Assembly: GCA_023268155.1 (NCBI GenBank) | Contig: JALNKM010000002.1 | Coordinates: 124,001 to 188,000, forward strand | Source: Candidatus Geocrenenecus huangii | Lineage (GTDB): Archaea > Thermoproteota > Nitrososphaeria_A > Caldarchaeales > Wolframiiraptoraceae | DNA: 64,000 nucleotides | Reading direction: 5' to 3' | Shown: in pieces, positions 43,663 through 53,024 of the stretch | How the letters are laid out: each line of letters starts with the position of its first letter | How positions within the stretch are numbered: position 1 is the stretch's first letter | The notes under the pieces: generated by a model | What the model saw: the letters and a program-made list of their open reading frames with translations, nothing else | What the model was told of the DNA's origin: nothing | Databases searched by the model: none | Translations under genes and position numbers: made by a program

Positions 43663-44886
43663 ATGTGGTTTAGAACGTTGGACGATGTAGTCGTGTCGGG
43701 AAAGACTGTAATAGTAAGAGTTGACCTAAACTCGCCCATAGATCCAGAAACTGGAAAAATTAGAGATAATGAAAGACTTAGAGCTCACGCTGAGACGATC
43801 AAGGAGCTATCTGAAAAAAATGGGAAAGTCGTCCTCCTCGCACACCAAGGAAGAAAAGGGGACCCAGACTTTCTCCCACTCAAAGACCACGCAGAAATAT
43901 TATCGAAACATGTGGGCAGACATGTTAAATATGTGTCAGACCTTGTAGGTGAAGAAGCAGTAAAATCGGTAAAATCATTGAAGAATGGGGAGATACTACT
44001 TCTCGAGAATGTTAGGATCCTGGATGAAGAAACCAAAGAAGCTTCTCCTGAGGAACATTCTAGAGGAAAGCTAGTATCTACTCTTGCACCTCTAGCTGAC
44101 TTATTTGTTCTAGATGCTTTCTCCGTAGCTCATAGAGCCCACGCATCAGTTGTAGGTTTCTCCCATCTACTACCAACGGTAGCTGGGAGAGTAATGGAGA
44201 AAGAACTTAGAGCTATAACTACTGTTCTAGAAGAAGATAGGAAGATAATGCTGGTTATGGGCGGGAACAAACCCGAAGAATGTATTGAAGTCATTGATGC
44301 AGTAATGTCTAAAAACATTGAGAAGATAAGCCACGTCTTGTCTGCAGGAATACTTGGACAATTGTTCTTGATGACTGAGGGAGTGAACCTAGGAGAAACA
44401 TCTGAATCTTATATTAAGAAGAAGAAATTCGATACATATATAGAACGTTTAACCAAGATACATGAAAGACTTGGAGATAAGTTGAAGAAGCCGATAGATG
44501 TAGCATATGAACAAGATGGTAGAAGAGTGGAGATAGATGTGGAGAAGCTTCCCGCATCTGGAACAATATATGATATAGGTGAAAAAACAGCTAAGAAATA
44601 TGCTGAAATTATCTTGAATACATCCCGAGAGGATGCAATAATAGTTAAAGGTCCAGCTGGAGCATATGAGAAAGAAGAATTCAGAAAAGGAACAGAAAAG
44701 ATATATCAAGCGTTAGCAAAATGTAAAGCGTTTACATTGATTGGCGGAGGAGATTCATCAACAGCCATAGAACTAGTCGGTTTAAGCCCAGCAAACTTTT
44801 CCTACGTAAGCCTTGGAGGAGGAGCCCTCATCACATACATCTCGAAGAAAACCCTCCCAGGAGTAGAAATACTAAAGAAGAAATAA
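43663..44886 (+). CDS. pgk: Archaeal-type phosphoglycerate kinase
   Basis: The 407-residue protein has IVRVDLNSPIDPETGKIRD (substrate binding) and LLAHQGRKGDPDF, the archaeal variant of the usual LxSHLGRP. C-terminal IGGGDSSTAIE (nucleotide binding) is intact. It exchanges phosphate between 1,3-bisphosphoglycerate and ADP. Paired with a bacterial-type gap, the two neighbouring genes appear to have different evolutionary origins. Confidence 0.93.
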   Translation: MWFRTLDDVVVSGKTVIVRVDLNSPIDPETGKIRDNERLRAHAETIKELSEKNGKVVLLAHQGRKGDPDFLPLKDHAEILSKHVGRHVKYVSDLVGEEAVKSVKSLKNGEILLLENVRILDEETKEASPEEHSRGKLVSTLAPLADLFVLDAFSVAHRAHASVVGFSHLLPTVAGRVMEKELRAITTVLEEDRKIMLVMGGNKPEECIEVIDAVMSKNIEKISHVLSAGILGQLFLMTEGVNLGETSESYIKKKKFDTYIERLTKIHERLGDKLKKPIDVAYEQDGRRVEIDVEKLPASGTIYDIGEKTAKKYAEIILNTSREDAIIVKGPAGAYEKEEFRKGTEKIYQALAKCKAFTLIGGGDSSTAIELVGLSPANFSYVSLGGGALITYISKKTLPGVEILKKK

Positions 44887-44961
44887 CGAAGAATAATAAA
44901 TTCAACTCTTTTTTTATAGATTTCACCTTATCTCTTAGTCAGTCACAAAATCATCTGGTTG

Positions 44962-45579
44962 TTACCTTTTTATCTTTTTGTAGAGAGTGTATATAGATGT
45001 TGCCGGGAGGAGCGATAGTGGAACGTGGAGTAGATTGAATAAAGCTGTAAAGACTACTGTTACCACTCCAACTAGAAGAGTCGATTCAAGTTCTATTCCT
45101 AAAATATTTTTCAATACTTGTGTAGAGGTGGGAAGATAGATTTCGGGGAAGATCACGTAATATAAGAGAAAAGTCGCTAGAGACATTAATCCTATTCTTA
45201 TGAGGCTTCCAGAAATAATCATGTATCCAAGGATTCTCTTATTTAGGGTTAGGTTAGGCTTGCTGAAGATTATCTTGAAACCTATCAGCATCGAGATTAC
45301 TGCAATCAACTTCATTAATGGACCTATGATTGCGTGAAACGGCCTACCAAAATTTAATGTTATCCAGTGAATTACAGCTACAGTAAAACCCGACTTGAAG
45401 TCAAAGGCCAACAATGCGAGGACTGCGGGTATTTCTGCAAGATCGAAGCTAAGGAAGGGGAGAAGAGGATATGGAAATCTGAGACGGAGGAGGGACATGA
45501 GTATTGCTGTTGAAGCTAGAAGAGAAGTTCCAGCAATCCATTTACTAACTCTAACCTGTACAGTCTGCATCGATGTCAA
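44962..45579 (-). CDS. RibU-like ECF transporter S component (paralogue 2)
   Basis: The 205-residue protein has five or six spans and the segment LPFLSFDLAEIPAVLALLAFD, matching paralogue 1 at 40897-41595 (PYLKFDIAEIPVVTAFLGFG) and RibU-type riboflavin S components. The two paralogues flank the nucleotidyltransferase-gap-pgk block in the same direction. No ECF energising genes are nearby. Confidence 0.7.
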   Translation of the reverse strand: MTSMQTVQVRVSKWIAGTSLLASTAILMSLLRLRFPYPLLPFLSFDLAEIPAVLALLAFDFKSGFTVAVIHWITLNFGRPFHAIIGPLMKLIAVISMLIGFKIIFSKPNLTLNKRILGYMIISGSLIRIGLMSLATFLLYYVIFPEIYLPTSTQVLKNILGIELESTLLVGVVTVVFTALFNLLHVPLSLLPATSIYTLYKKIKR

Positions 45580-45725
45580 AAAAAATCCAGGTTATTCTTA
45601 TATAAGCATTACACTATAGTCTTTGATAATGGTTAGGAGAATTTGAAGATATTGCCCATCATTTAACAATCTGAGATTCTTATCTTGATTTTCTATTCTC
45701 GAATCATTTAACCCTAATTTTTATA

Positions 45726-47627
45726 TTAAATGATTCTTGAGAGTATTTCTTTTAATTCTGCTCTCGCTACGCATACATACGTGTCTGCTCCACCATAATA
45801 GAGATAGACCATGCCGTTTCTTACTACTGCACCACATGGGAATACTACGTTTTTCACGTATCCTTCTTTCTCGTAGTATTCTACTGGTTCTAGAAGTGGG
45901 TTAAGTGCTCTGCCTATAATTTTTTCAGGTGTCTCCAAGTCTAGTAAGAATGCTCCGACTCTATAGACATTATCATGTGAGACGCCATGATAGAATACTA
46001 GCCATCCCATCTCAGTCTTTATAGGGGGAGCTGCTAGGCCAACCTTCTTTCCATCCCACATTCCAACCCTCGGTGATAAAAGAGTTATGCTTAACAACTC
46101 GTTTATATTGATCGATTCAAAGTCTCTGATATAGTCGTATCCCATGTGTATACCTCCTGCTCTATGAATAAAGAAGTATGCATCGTTGATCTTTTCTGGG
46201 ATTATACATGCATTCTTATCGTCTGTGTCTGGTGGCGAAATTATCCTTGGTGTGGCCCACCTCCAATCCATCTCTAGGAAGTCGTCTACATATATCCATG
46301 TTAATGCAACCTTGGGTGGATGAACATTATTGTAGGCTGTATAAAACATATATAGTTTATCGTCTAATCTTATTACTCTAGGGTCTTCACAGCCTGAATG
46401 CCCTGGAGTGAGCTTCATCTCGAACTTCTCGCGTGGAACGTATACTGGTTTATCGAGTCTTTCATCTATGTTGAATCCATCTCTTGATATTGCTAAACCT
46501 ATCGATGATGTTTTGTCACTTGATAGAGCTCGATATAAAATGTAGATTCTTCCTTCAAGTTCTATTGCTGCCGGGTTGAACGTACATAAACTCTCCCAAT
46601 CATGTTCAGGATCAGGGGTTATGATAGGGTTCCAGGGACATCTTTCAAAAATCTCATTTGCTCCTCCATCCATGATTTTAGTAATTTCATTGACCTTGGA
46701 TGTCAATAGGCAACACGTGGTATCTGCAGCACCATAATATATTCTTATGGTATTTTTCCTCAGAATAGCGGATGTTGGGAAGACTACGTTAGGCACATTT
46801 CCATATTTTTCATATAATTCTTCTGGAACAATAAATGGATAGCTAGTTTTCCTGATTACTTTTCTCGGATCATCTAGATCTAGGAGGAGCGCTTCTACTC
46901 CGAAGACTCTATCTTCTATCTTAGGTGAGAAATAGTTCTGTATGTAGGAGTATATTAAGAGCCAACCATCATCTAGTTTTATGGGCGGTGCTCCAACTTC
47001 TATATGGTCTAACTGTGATCTTCTAGGATCAGGTGTAAGTATGTGATCGGTGAGTTCACGATACCATTCATCCATTTCGTAGACCCAGTTAGATGGATTA
47101 TCGCTTAACTGAGCTACAGCGATGTATGCTGGAGGCTTATCTGTGTGGACCGTGAGTACTGTTGTGAGTTTCTTATTAATTCTTTTTGGGAAGAGGGCCA
47201 TGGCTTTAGCGTTAAAGGAAGTTACTAGATATTTTTCTTCGATTTGTTTTAAGTCTCTGGTTATTGCTACTCCGACTCTAATTCCTTCAGCTGTTGGTGG
47301 GAGAGTAGATATAGCTGTATAGAAGATGTAAAATCTACCTTCTAGATATGTTGCTCTAGGGTCTTCGCATCCGAATAATTCCCAATCTTTCTCAGGGACG
47401 ATGAATCTTCTACGTTCATAAAAGTGTACTCCATCTCTACTTTTAGCTATACCTATTGAGCTGTAGCTTGACCCCTGCCTCTTCAATAAATCAGAGGAGG
47501 AAACAGCACGATAGATCATGTAGTAATATCTACCCTTCTTAACTACAGATGGATTAAAGACTGCGTATGCTTCCCATGAATGCTCTCTTACAGGATAAAG
47601 TATAGGATTACGACTATTTCTCCTCAT
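45726..47627 (-). CDS. Tandem GH130-type glycoside phosphorylase/hydrolase
   Basis: The 633-residue protein is two complete five-bladed propeller domains of the GH130 family joined head to tail (about 1-315 and 325-633). Each has the family signatures: FNPSVV or FNPAAI, YRA, and GCEDPR holding the catalytic Asp (Asp89 and Asp415), then GAPPIK or AAPPIK, and the final YYGAADT or YYGGADTYVCVA. GH130 enzymes cleave beta-mannosides by phosphorolysis. Single-domain members are about 320-400 residues; here two active sites are present on one chain. No signal peptide, so intracellular. It diverges from a related gene at 47833. Confidence 0.85.
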   Translation of the reverse strand: MRRNSRNPILYPVREHSWEAYAVFNPSVVKKGRYYYMIYRAVSSSDLLKRQGSSYSSIGIAKSRDGVHFYERRRFIVPEKDWELFGCEDPRATYLEGRFYIFYTAISTLPPTAEGIRVGVAITRDLKQIEEKYLVTSFNAKAMALFPKRINKKLTTVLTVHTDKPPAYIAVAQLSDNPSNWVYEMDEWYRELTDHILTPDPRRSQLDHIEVGAPPIKLDDGWLLIYSYIQNYFSPKIEDRVFGVEALLLDLDDPRKVIRKTSYPFIVPEELYEKYGNVPNVVFPTSAILRKNTIRIYYGAADTTCCLLTSKVNEITKIMDGGANEIFERCPWNPIITPDPEHDWESLCTFNPAAIELEGRIYILYRALSSDKTSSIGLAISRDGFNIDERLDKPVYVPREKFEMKLTPGHSGCEDPRVIRLDDKLYMFYTAYNNVHPPKVALTWIYVDDFLEMDWRWATPRIISPPDTDDKNACIIPEKINDAYFFIHRAGGIHMGYDYIRDFESININELLSITLLSPRVGMWDGKKVGLAAPPIKTEMGWLVFYHGVSHDNVYRVGAFLLDLETPEKIIGRALNPLLEPVEYYEKEGYVKNVVFPCGAVVRNGMVYLYYGGADTYVCVARAELKEILSRII

Positions 47628-47832
47628 ATAATACTCTATACATAGATTGATGATCGTTATATACGTATTTCTAGAAGACTAACATTTCCACCCTTATAAT
47701 AGTTAAGATATTATTCCAGATTATAAGCACATAAATTGATCTGAATGTGTATATTTTATATGAGTCTTTATAAAAAGTTTTTGTATATGTAGAATAATGT
47801 TTGACGTGAAAGCATGAGGCGAAAGTCGAAAA
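47628..47832. promoter_or_regulatory. Shared promoter region of two divergent GH130 genes
   Basis: This 205-base AT-rich gap has a TTATAAAAAG box (about 47767-47777) that could serve the + strand gene. I see no other structure. Common control of the two genes is inferred from the layout only. Confidence 0.4.
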
Positions 47833-49056
47833 ATGAAAACTAGGGGGTCTAGAAAATCAAGACAGAAAACTTCGGCAGGAAAACTAAGGACTCGTTGCTT
47901 TTCAAGGAAGCCACATATAACTCGGAGAAAGACTGAGAAGCTGCAGAGTAGAACTTCTGAGCAGACATTAGTAGTAGAGACCGTTGCAGAAAGTATTCCG
48001 AGAATTGATGAGTGGAAAGCTTTTGGAAAGAAGCTATTATTGACAAAGTCTCCAGTTAACCCGATAGTTAAACCTAGGCTTGAGAATTTTTGGGAAGCTT
48101 ATCAAACATTCAATCCAGGAATTCTTCTTCTAGATGGGAAGATCCACATAGTTTATAGAGCTATCGGTTTTGACGGAATATCTAGGTTTGGGTATGCCGT
48201 TTCAAGTGATGGGTTCAAAGTAGATGAACGGCTACCTTACCCAATATATCAACGTGAGATGAGTAGTCTTTCATATAATCCGTCTCCTTCAGGTGGAGGA
48301 TATGGTGGATGCGAAGACCCTAGAATAGTTGTGATGAAAGAAGATAACAAGGTCTATATGACGTATAATGCTTTCGGGCCAGATGGGCTGAGAGTAGGCT
48401 TAACATCTATACCTATGGATGATTTCGTAAATAGGAGATGGAATTGGAGAGAGGAGAAAATAATATCAAAGCCAAACGAAGTTCATAAGAATTTTGTACT
48501 CTTTCCAGAGAAGATTGATGGGAGATATGCTATACTGCACAGCATCTCTCCTAGAATCCGGATATGCTATCTGGATAAACTCGAGTTCAACGACGGAGAA
48601 TACATAGAAAGTCATTATACACCATACTCTAACTCTAATGGATGGGAGGAAAGAATTAAGAGTCCTGGAGCACCACCGATAAAAACAGATGAAGGATGGC
48701 TCCTATTCTATCATGGACTAAGTAAGAGAGAGCCATGGAAGTACAAGATAGGCGTTATGCTTCTAGACCTAGATAAGCCTGAAGAAGTACTCTATGTTTC
48801 GAGTTTTCCAGTTATCGAACCCGACCAACATTATGAGTATACTGGGTTTAAGCCAGGCGTTACATACACGTGTGGGGCCGCGATAAGAGATAGAGAACTT
48901 CTTGTATACTATGGTGCGGCAGACACATACGTATGTGTAGCTCGTACACCTCTAGACGAGTTTCTGGATGCATTGAGGGAAGACAGGGAATTTAAAGAGA
49001 GGGCAGGTCTAGGCAAACTTTTCATCAACGGATTTAATGGAAGTAATGGATCCTAG
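47833..49056 (+). CDS. GH130-type glycoside phosphorylase with basic N-terminal tail
   Basis: The 407-residue protein is a single GH130 propeller from about residue 70, with FNPGILLL, VYRAI, GCEDPRIV (catalytic Asp162), GAPPIKTDEGW and YYGAADTYVCVA. The first 40 residues are unusual: 16 are Lys or Arg, like a nucleic-acid- or membrane-binding tail. The tail may be an artefact of choosing the longest frame. An internal TTG near 48033 (LTKSPVNP) would give a family-like start. Confidence 0.82.
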   Translation: MKTRGSRKSRQKTSAGKLRTRCFSRKPHITRRKTEKLQSRTSEQTLVVETVAESIPRIDEWKAFGKKLLLTKSPVNPIVKPRLENFWEAYQTFNPGILLLDGKIHIVYRAIGFDGISRFGYAVSSDGFKVDERLPYPIYQREMSSLSYNPSPSGGGYGGCEDPRIVVMKEDNKVYMTYNAFGPDGLRVGLTSIPMDDFVNRRWNWREEKIISKPNEVHKNFVLFPEKIDGRYAILHSISPRIRICYLDKLEFNDGEYIESHYTPYSNSNGWEERIKSPGAPPIKTDEGWLLFYHGLSKREPWKYKIGVMLLDLDKPEEVLYVSSFPVIEPDQHYEYTGFKPGVTYTCGAAIRDRELLVYYGAADTYVCVARTPLDEFLDALREDREFKERAGLGKLFINGFNGSNGS

Positions 49057-49103
49057 GATTAGAATTCTAAAATATCTGGATAGCTACTTCTGTTCGGTAT
49101 ATT

Positions 49104-49706
49104 ATGGGGGGCGGAGTTTTCATATCTATCGAGGGGATAGATGGAAGCGGGAAGACAACTCATTCCAAGAAGTTAGTTAAGTGGTTAAGCAAACATGGTG
49201 TACGGTCTCTGTATACCAGAGAGCCTACTAATGGAGCTGTAGGTAGAATATTGAAGAGTATAGTTAAGCGGAGAGATGTAGACTCTAGAGTTGAGGCATT
49301 GCTCTTCGCTGCAGATAGACTGGAGCATTTGAATAGAATTATCCTACCATATCTCGAGAAGAGCTACGTAGTCGTCTCAGATAGATATGTTTACTCTTCT
49401 CTAGCATATCAGACCGTAACGACGGGGGAACGGAAATGGGTTAGAGAAATAAATAAGTTTGCTCGTAAACCTGATTTGACGCTCCTCTTAGATGTTGAGC
49501 CGAAGGTCGGGTTGAGTAGGATTAGAAGACATAGGACGAGATTTGAAGAAGAAAGCTTCCTAGAAAGGGTTCGAGAGGAGTACTTGAGGCTGGCTGAAGA
49601 AGATGGTTTGATAGTAATCGACGCTTCGAAAAATATTGGAGAGGTATTCCATGAAGTAGTCAGAGTTGTCGGGGAACACTTAAAGCATGAGTCCCCCCTA
49701 GCTTAA
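49104..49706 (+). CDS. tmk: Thymidylate kinase
   Basis: The 200-residue kinase has the P-loop EGIDGSGKTTHSKKL, REPTNG and SDRYVYSSLAYQ motifs of TMP kinase. It phosphorylates dTMP to dTDP for DNA synthesis. The P-loop is two residues inside the usual pattern. It follows the GH130 gene by 48 bases on the same strand. Confidence 0.92.
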   Translation: MGGGVFISIEGIDGSGKTTHSKKLVKWLSKHGVRSLYTREPTNGAVGRILKSIVKRRDVDSRVEALLFAADRLEHLNRIILPYLEKSYVVVSDRYVYSSLAYQTVTTGERKWVREINKFARKPDLTLLLDVEPKVGLSRIRRHRTRFEEESFLERVREEYLRLAEEDGLIVIDASKNIGEVFHEVVRVVGEHLKHESPLA

Positions 49707-49737
49707 TAACCAGACGTACCATAGCCTAGCATTGATG

Positions 49738-50952
49738 TCATTCCACTACATGCTTATTCTTCAGTGTTCTTATTTCTTCATCTGTGAAGCCTAGCTCTCT
49801 AAGTATCTCATATGTGTGTTGACCCCTTGTCGGCGGGGGAGTTCTGAGACTACCAGGTGTTTCAGATAGCTTGAATGGTGTTCCAAGCATCTTGATGAAG
49901 CCTGCTTCTGGATGCTGCACCTCGACTACCATCCCACGATATTTTACATGCTCGTCATTTAATGCTTGACCAACGGTCAAGATAGGCGCAGCTGGTACCC
50001 CAGCCTTCTCCAATACTTCTAGCCAGAAGTCTGTAGGTTTAGATCTGAGGATTCTGCTTAATTCCTCTATGAGTTCTTCTCTATTGATTACTCTATCAGC
50101 ATTTGTTCTAAATTTGGGGTTTTCCATGAGGTCGGGTCTCCCTATAGCCTTACAGAATTTCTCCCATAGTTTCTCGCTTCCAACCGTTACCACGATGTAT
50201 CCATCAGCAGTTTGGAATGCTTGGTATGGAACGATGTTTGGGTGAGCTGAACCCATCCTCTCAGGCTCCGTACCTGTTGCGAAATAGTTGAATGCTTGAT
50301 GAGTTAAGAGTAGGATCTGGACATCTAGTAAGGCCATGTCTATGTATTGGCCTCTACCAGTCTTCTCTCTCCAGTAGAGTGCTGAGAGTATTGAGATGAC
50401 CGCGAACAACGCCGTGGTCAGGTCTGCTATCGGTACACCAAATTTCACCGGAGGCCTCTTGGGCTCTCCAGTAATACTCATGAGCCCGCTCATCGCTAAA
50501 GCGATCAAGTCGTATCCAGGCTTATCACGATATGGCCCGCTCTGCCCGAATCCCGATATGCTACAATATATTATTCTAGGGTTTATCTGTGAGAGCCTAC
50601 TGTAGCTTATGCCTAGTTCTTCTGCTACCCCGGGTCTAAAGTTTTCTACTACTATGTCGGATTTCTTAACCAGCTTCTTTACTATCTTCCAGCTCTCAGG
50701 CTTCTTTAAGTCTATGATTATGCTTCTCTTGTTTCTGTTAACGCTCATGAAATATCCGGAGTCTCCACCTATCCATGGTGGCCCCCAACCTCTAGTATCG
50801 TCTCCACCTGGAGGTTCAACCTTGATGACGTCTGCCCCTAGATCTCCTAGGAGCATCGTTGCGAAGGGGCCGGCCATAACTCTTGTGAAATCCAGTACCC
50901 TAACTTCTTCAAGAGGTAAAGCCATGATGCAGGTCCTCCAACGGAGATCCAT
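49738..50952 (-). CDS. Class III CoA-transferase (CaiB/BaiF family)
   Basis: The 404-residue protein has the family N terminus (LPLEEVRVLDFTRVMAGPFATMLLGDLGADVIKVEPPGGDDTR) and GYDLIALAMSGLMSITGEP with the catalytic Asp that carries the CoA-mixed anhydride. Members transfer CoA between carboxylic acids. A start at Met10 (MALPLEEVR) fits the family best. It lies 44 bases after an AOR/BamB-like oxidoreductase on the same strand, so the pair probably turns an aldehyde or acid into an acyl-CoA. Confidence 0.88.
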   Translation of the reverse strand: MDLRWRTCIMALPLEEVRVLDFTRVMAGPFATMLLGDLGADVIKVEPPGGDDTRGWGPPWIGGDSGYFMSVNRNKRSIIIDLKKPESWKIVKKLVKKSDIVVENFRPGVAEELGISYSRLSQINPRIIYCSISGFGQSGPYRDKPGYDLIALAMSGLMSITGEPKRPPVKFGVPIADLTTALFAVISILSALYWREKTGRGQYIDMALLDVQILLLTHQAFNYFATGTEPERMGSAHPNIVPYQAFQTADGYIVVTVGSEKLWEKFCKAIGRPDLMENPKFRTNADRVINREELIEELSRILRSKPTDFWLEVLEKAGVPAAPILTVGQALNDEHVKYRGMVVEVQHPEAGFIKMLGTPFKLSETPGSLRTPPPTRGQHTYEILRELGFTDEEIRTLKNKHVVE

Positions 50953-50996
50953 GAAGAAAAGATTATTGAAAAATAAAATGGATTTAGGGTTTATTC

Positions 50997-52862
50997 CTAC
51001 CAGATATCTTTAATGTACTCTTCTAGCCCAGCTTTCTTTAACGTGCTCTTTAATGGTTTACCCGTCTTCTCATCCCATCCTAGAAGCCTATAGGTTTCTT
51101 TAACCATCCACTCTACATACGGGGCCATGGGTTTGCCTGCAGCTTTACCACTAGGTGGAGCCTCAACTATTCTGGGTGGAACACATGTATCATCTTCTAC
51201 TGTTAATCCATGTTTTACATTGAATACTCTCTCTAGATGTACTAATCTTTCACCTACTTGTAATGCCTCTTCAGCAGTGAAGTCCCATCCAGTAGCCGCG
51301 GCCACCGCTCCTGAAGTAAATCTTAATGCTCCAGGCACACCCCATGTGGCAAACCAGCATGTACCATTACAGTCATCCCAATACTTCTTAGGCCACGTCT
51401 TAGCTACCGCTAACGGTTTAAGCCTTGGATTGACCGGGTCTTCATACTCTGGGTAACCTACGTCCGGTTCCGTAGCCCATGCATCAGCTGCAGGAGCTGG
51501 CCATCCTGATCCTCCACCCACTATCTGCCCAAGCATTATGCCCATGGCCGCTCTCCAATCATGTAGATTCATGCCTGTCCCCTTAACATGTATGGTATAC
51601 TTCCATGCATCTCCACCTATATACTCTGCTGCACCTTTAGGTCCTAGAGCGAGTAGTTTACCTATTTTTCCTTCTTTCTTCGCAGCCATATGTAGGAGCC
51701 TATCTATTAGTTCAGGGTCTCCCCATCTCAGTTCTATACCGTCTATTTCTTCTTTCTTCAGTAAACCTTTCTCATAGCATTCTATGCATAGTGCTATAGT
51801 GCATCCTATCGTGCTGGATTCGAATCCGAGTCTATCGCATAGATCTATCAAGTAGAAGACCCAGTTACTATCATATACTCCTACTATCGATGCTGCTCCC
51901 TCAAGATTTTCTCCTCCGCCTGCGGGTGTTGCTACATATCCTTTCTTAGGTCCTTCAACTATCTCTATATCATAGCTACATGCTATCGGGCAAGCGAAGC
52001 AAGGCTTAGGAGTTATCTTGTGTTTAGACATTCCCACGCCCCATTGTGGTGGACTCACTTCTAGAAAGTTTTTAGCGGATGTTATCGACATGGATTTAGC
52101 ATAATTGTATTCGTCTCTTGGTATTCCTCCTCTCGCTAAGCCTTTAGCTACATCGCTCTTGAATAAATTTTCATGCCACATCTTTGCAACTTCTCTCAGT
52201 TTTTCTTCATCATATACTGGGACCCTCCCCGTTCCATAGACAGCTATAGCTTTAAGCTTCTTGCTGCCCATAACACGTCCTACACCAGAATGAGAGAACG
52301 AGTGGTTCTTGTCATTCTCGATTAATGCACCATGACATAGGTTCTCGCCAGCAGGCCCAATAGCTGCAACACTCGCCTTAGGTTCACCGACATCTTGCTT
52401 AACTAAATCTTCTGTTTCATGAGTGTCTTTTCCCAGGAATTTACTAGAATCTCTAAGCTCTACTTCACCATCATTGATCCAGAGATAGACCCACTCATCA
52501 GAAGCACCAGTTATTATTATCCCATCGTACCCAGCGAATTTTAGGTTTGGACCAAACCATCCATGTGTATGAGACCTACCAGCTGTGAATCCAGTATCCC
52601 CATTAAGAGTAGTCAAAGTAGTGTTATTAGCCGCTGGGATACCTGGTATCCCTGTAAGCGGCCCAGTCATAAATATTAGTGGATTGCTAGGTTCTAGCGG
52701 GTGAATTCCCGGAGGACACATATCATAGAGAAGCTTTAAGCCGAGCCCCCAGCATCCAACAAACTTTCTGAGTATAGGATCTTCGGGCAGAGGTTCAAAC
52801 CATATCTTTTGACGGGATAAGTCAACTCTAAGAATTTTTCCTACAAAACCACCTTTAACCAT
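50997..52862 (-). CDS. Aldehyde ferredoxin oxidoreductase/BamB-type tungsten enzyme
   Basis: The 621-residue protein has the AOR fold from start to end: GGFVGKILRVDLS, FMTGPLTGIPG, KFAGYDGIIITGASDEWVYLWIND, AAIGPAGENLCHGALIEN and the cluster motif C288-x2-C291-x3-C295 (CFACPIAC), with C498 or C502 in the DCNGTC stretch as the fourth ligand. The VYLWINDGEVELRDSS segment is reminiscent of BamB and BamB-like enzymes of aromatic-acid degradation. With the CoA-transferase just downstream, it could oxidise or reduce an acid-derived compound, with ferredoxin as partner. Confidence 0.87.
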   Translation of the reverse strand: MVKGGFVGKILRVDLSRQKIWFEPLPEDPILRKFVGCWGLGLKLLYDMCPPGIHPLEPSNPLIFMTGPLTGIPGIPAANNTTLTTLNGDTGFTAGRSHTHGWFGPNLKFAGYDGIIITGASDEWVYLWINDGEVELRDSSKFLGKDTHETEDLVKQDVGEPKASVAAIGPAGENLCHGALIENDKNHSFSHSGVGRVMGSKKLKAIAVYGTGRVPVYDEEKLREVAKMWHENLFKSDVAKGLARGGIPRDEYNYAKSMSITSAKNFLEVSPPQWGVGMSKHKITPKPCFACPIACSYDIEIVEGPKKGYVATPAGGGENLEGAASIVGVYDSNWVFYLIDLCDRLGFESSTIGCTIALCIECYEKGLLKKEEIDGIELRWGDPELIDRLLHMAAKKEGKIGKLLALGPKGAAEYIGGDAWKYTIHVKGTGMNLHDWRAAMGIMLGQIVGGGSGWPAPAADAWATEPDVGYPEYEDPVNPRLKPLAVAKTWPKKYWDDCNGTCWFATWGVPGALRFTSGAVAAATGWDFTAEEALQVGERLVHLERVFNVKHGLTVEDDTCVPPRIVEAPPSGKAAGKPMAPYVEWMVKETYRLLGWDEKTGKPLKSTLKKAGLEEYIKDIW

Positions 52863-53024
52863 ATTTTATTTATCTGCTTGGATGCTAATATAATTTTTTC
52901 CTCCACGGATATCGTCTCTAAGCGAATGTTCTCCATATATCCCATCAACATCTTCTTCAGCATTCTCATCAAACGGTGCAGTATTCTTTTATACCTTCTG
53001 TAGCTGATTATTTGTTGGTCTGAG

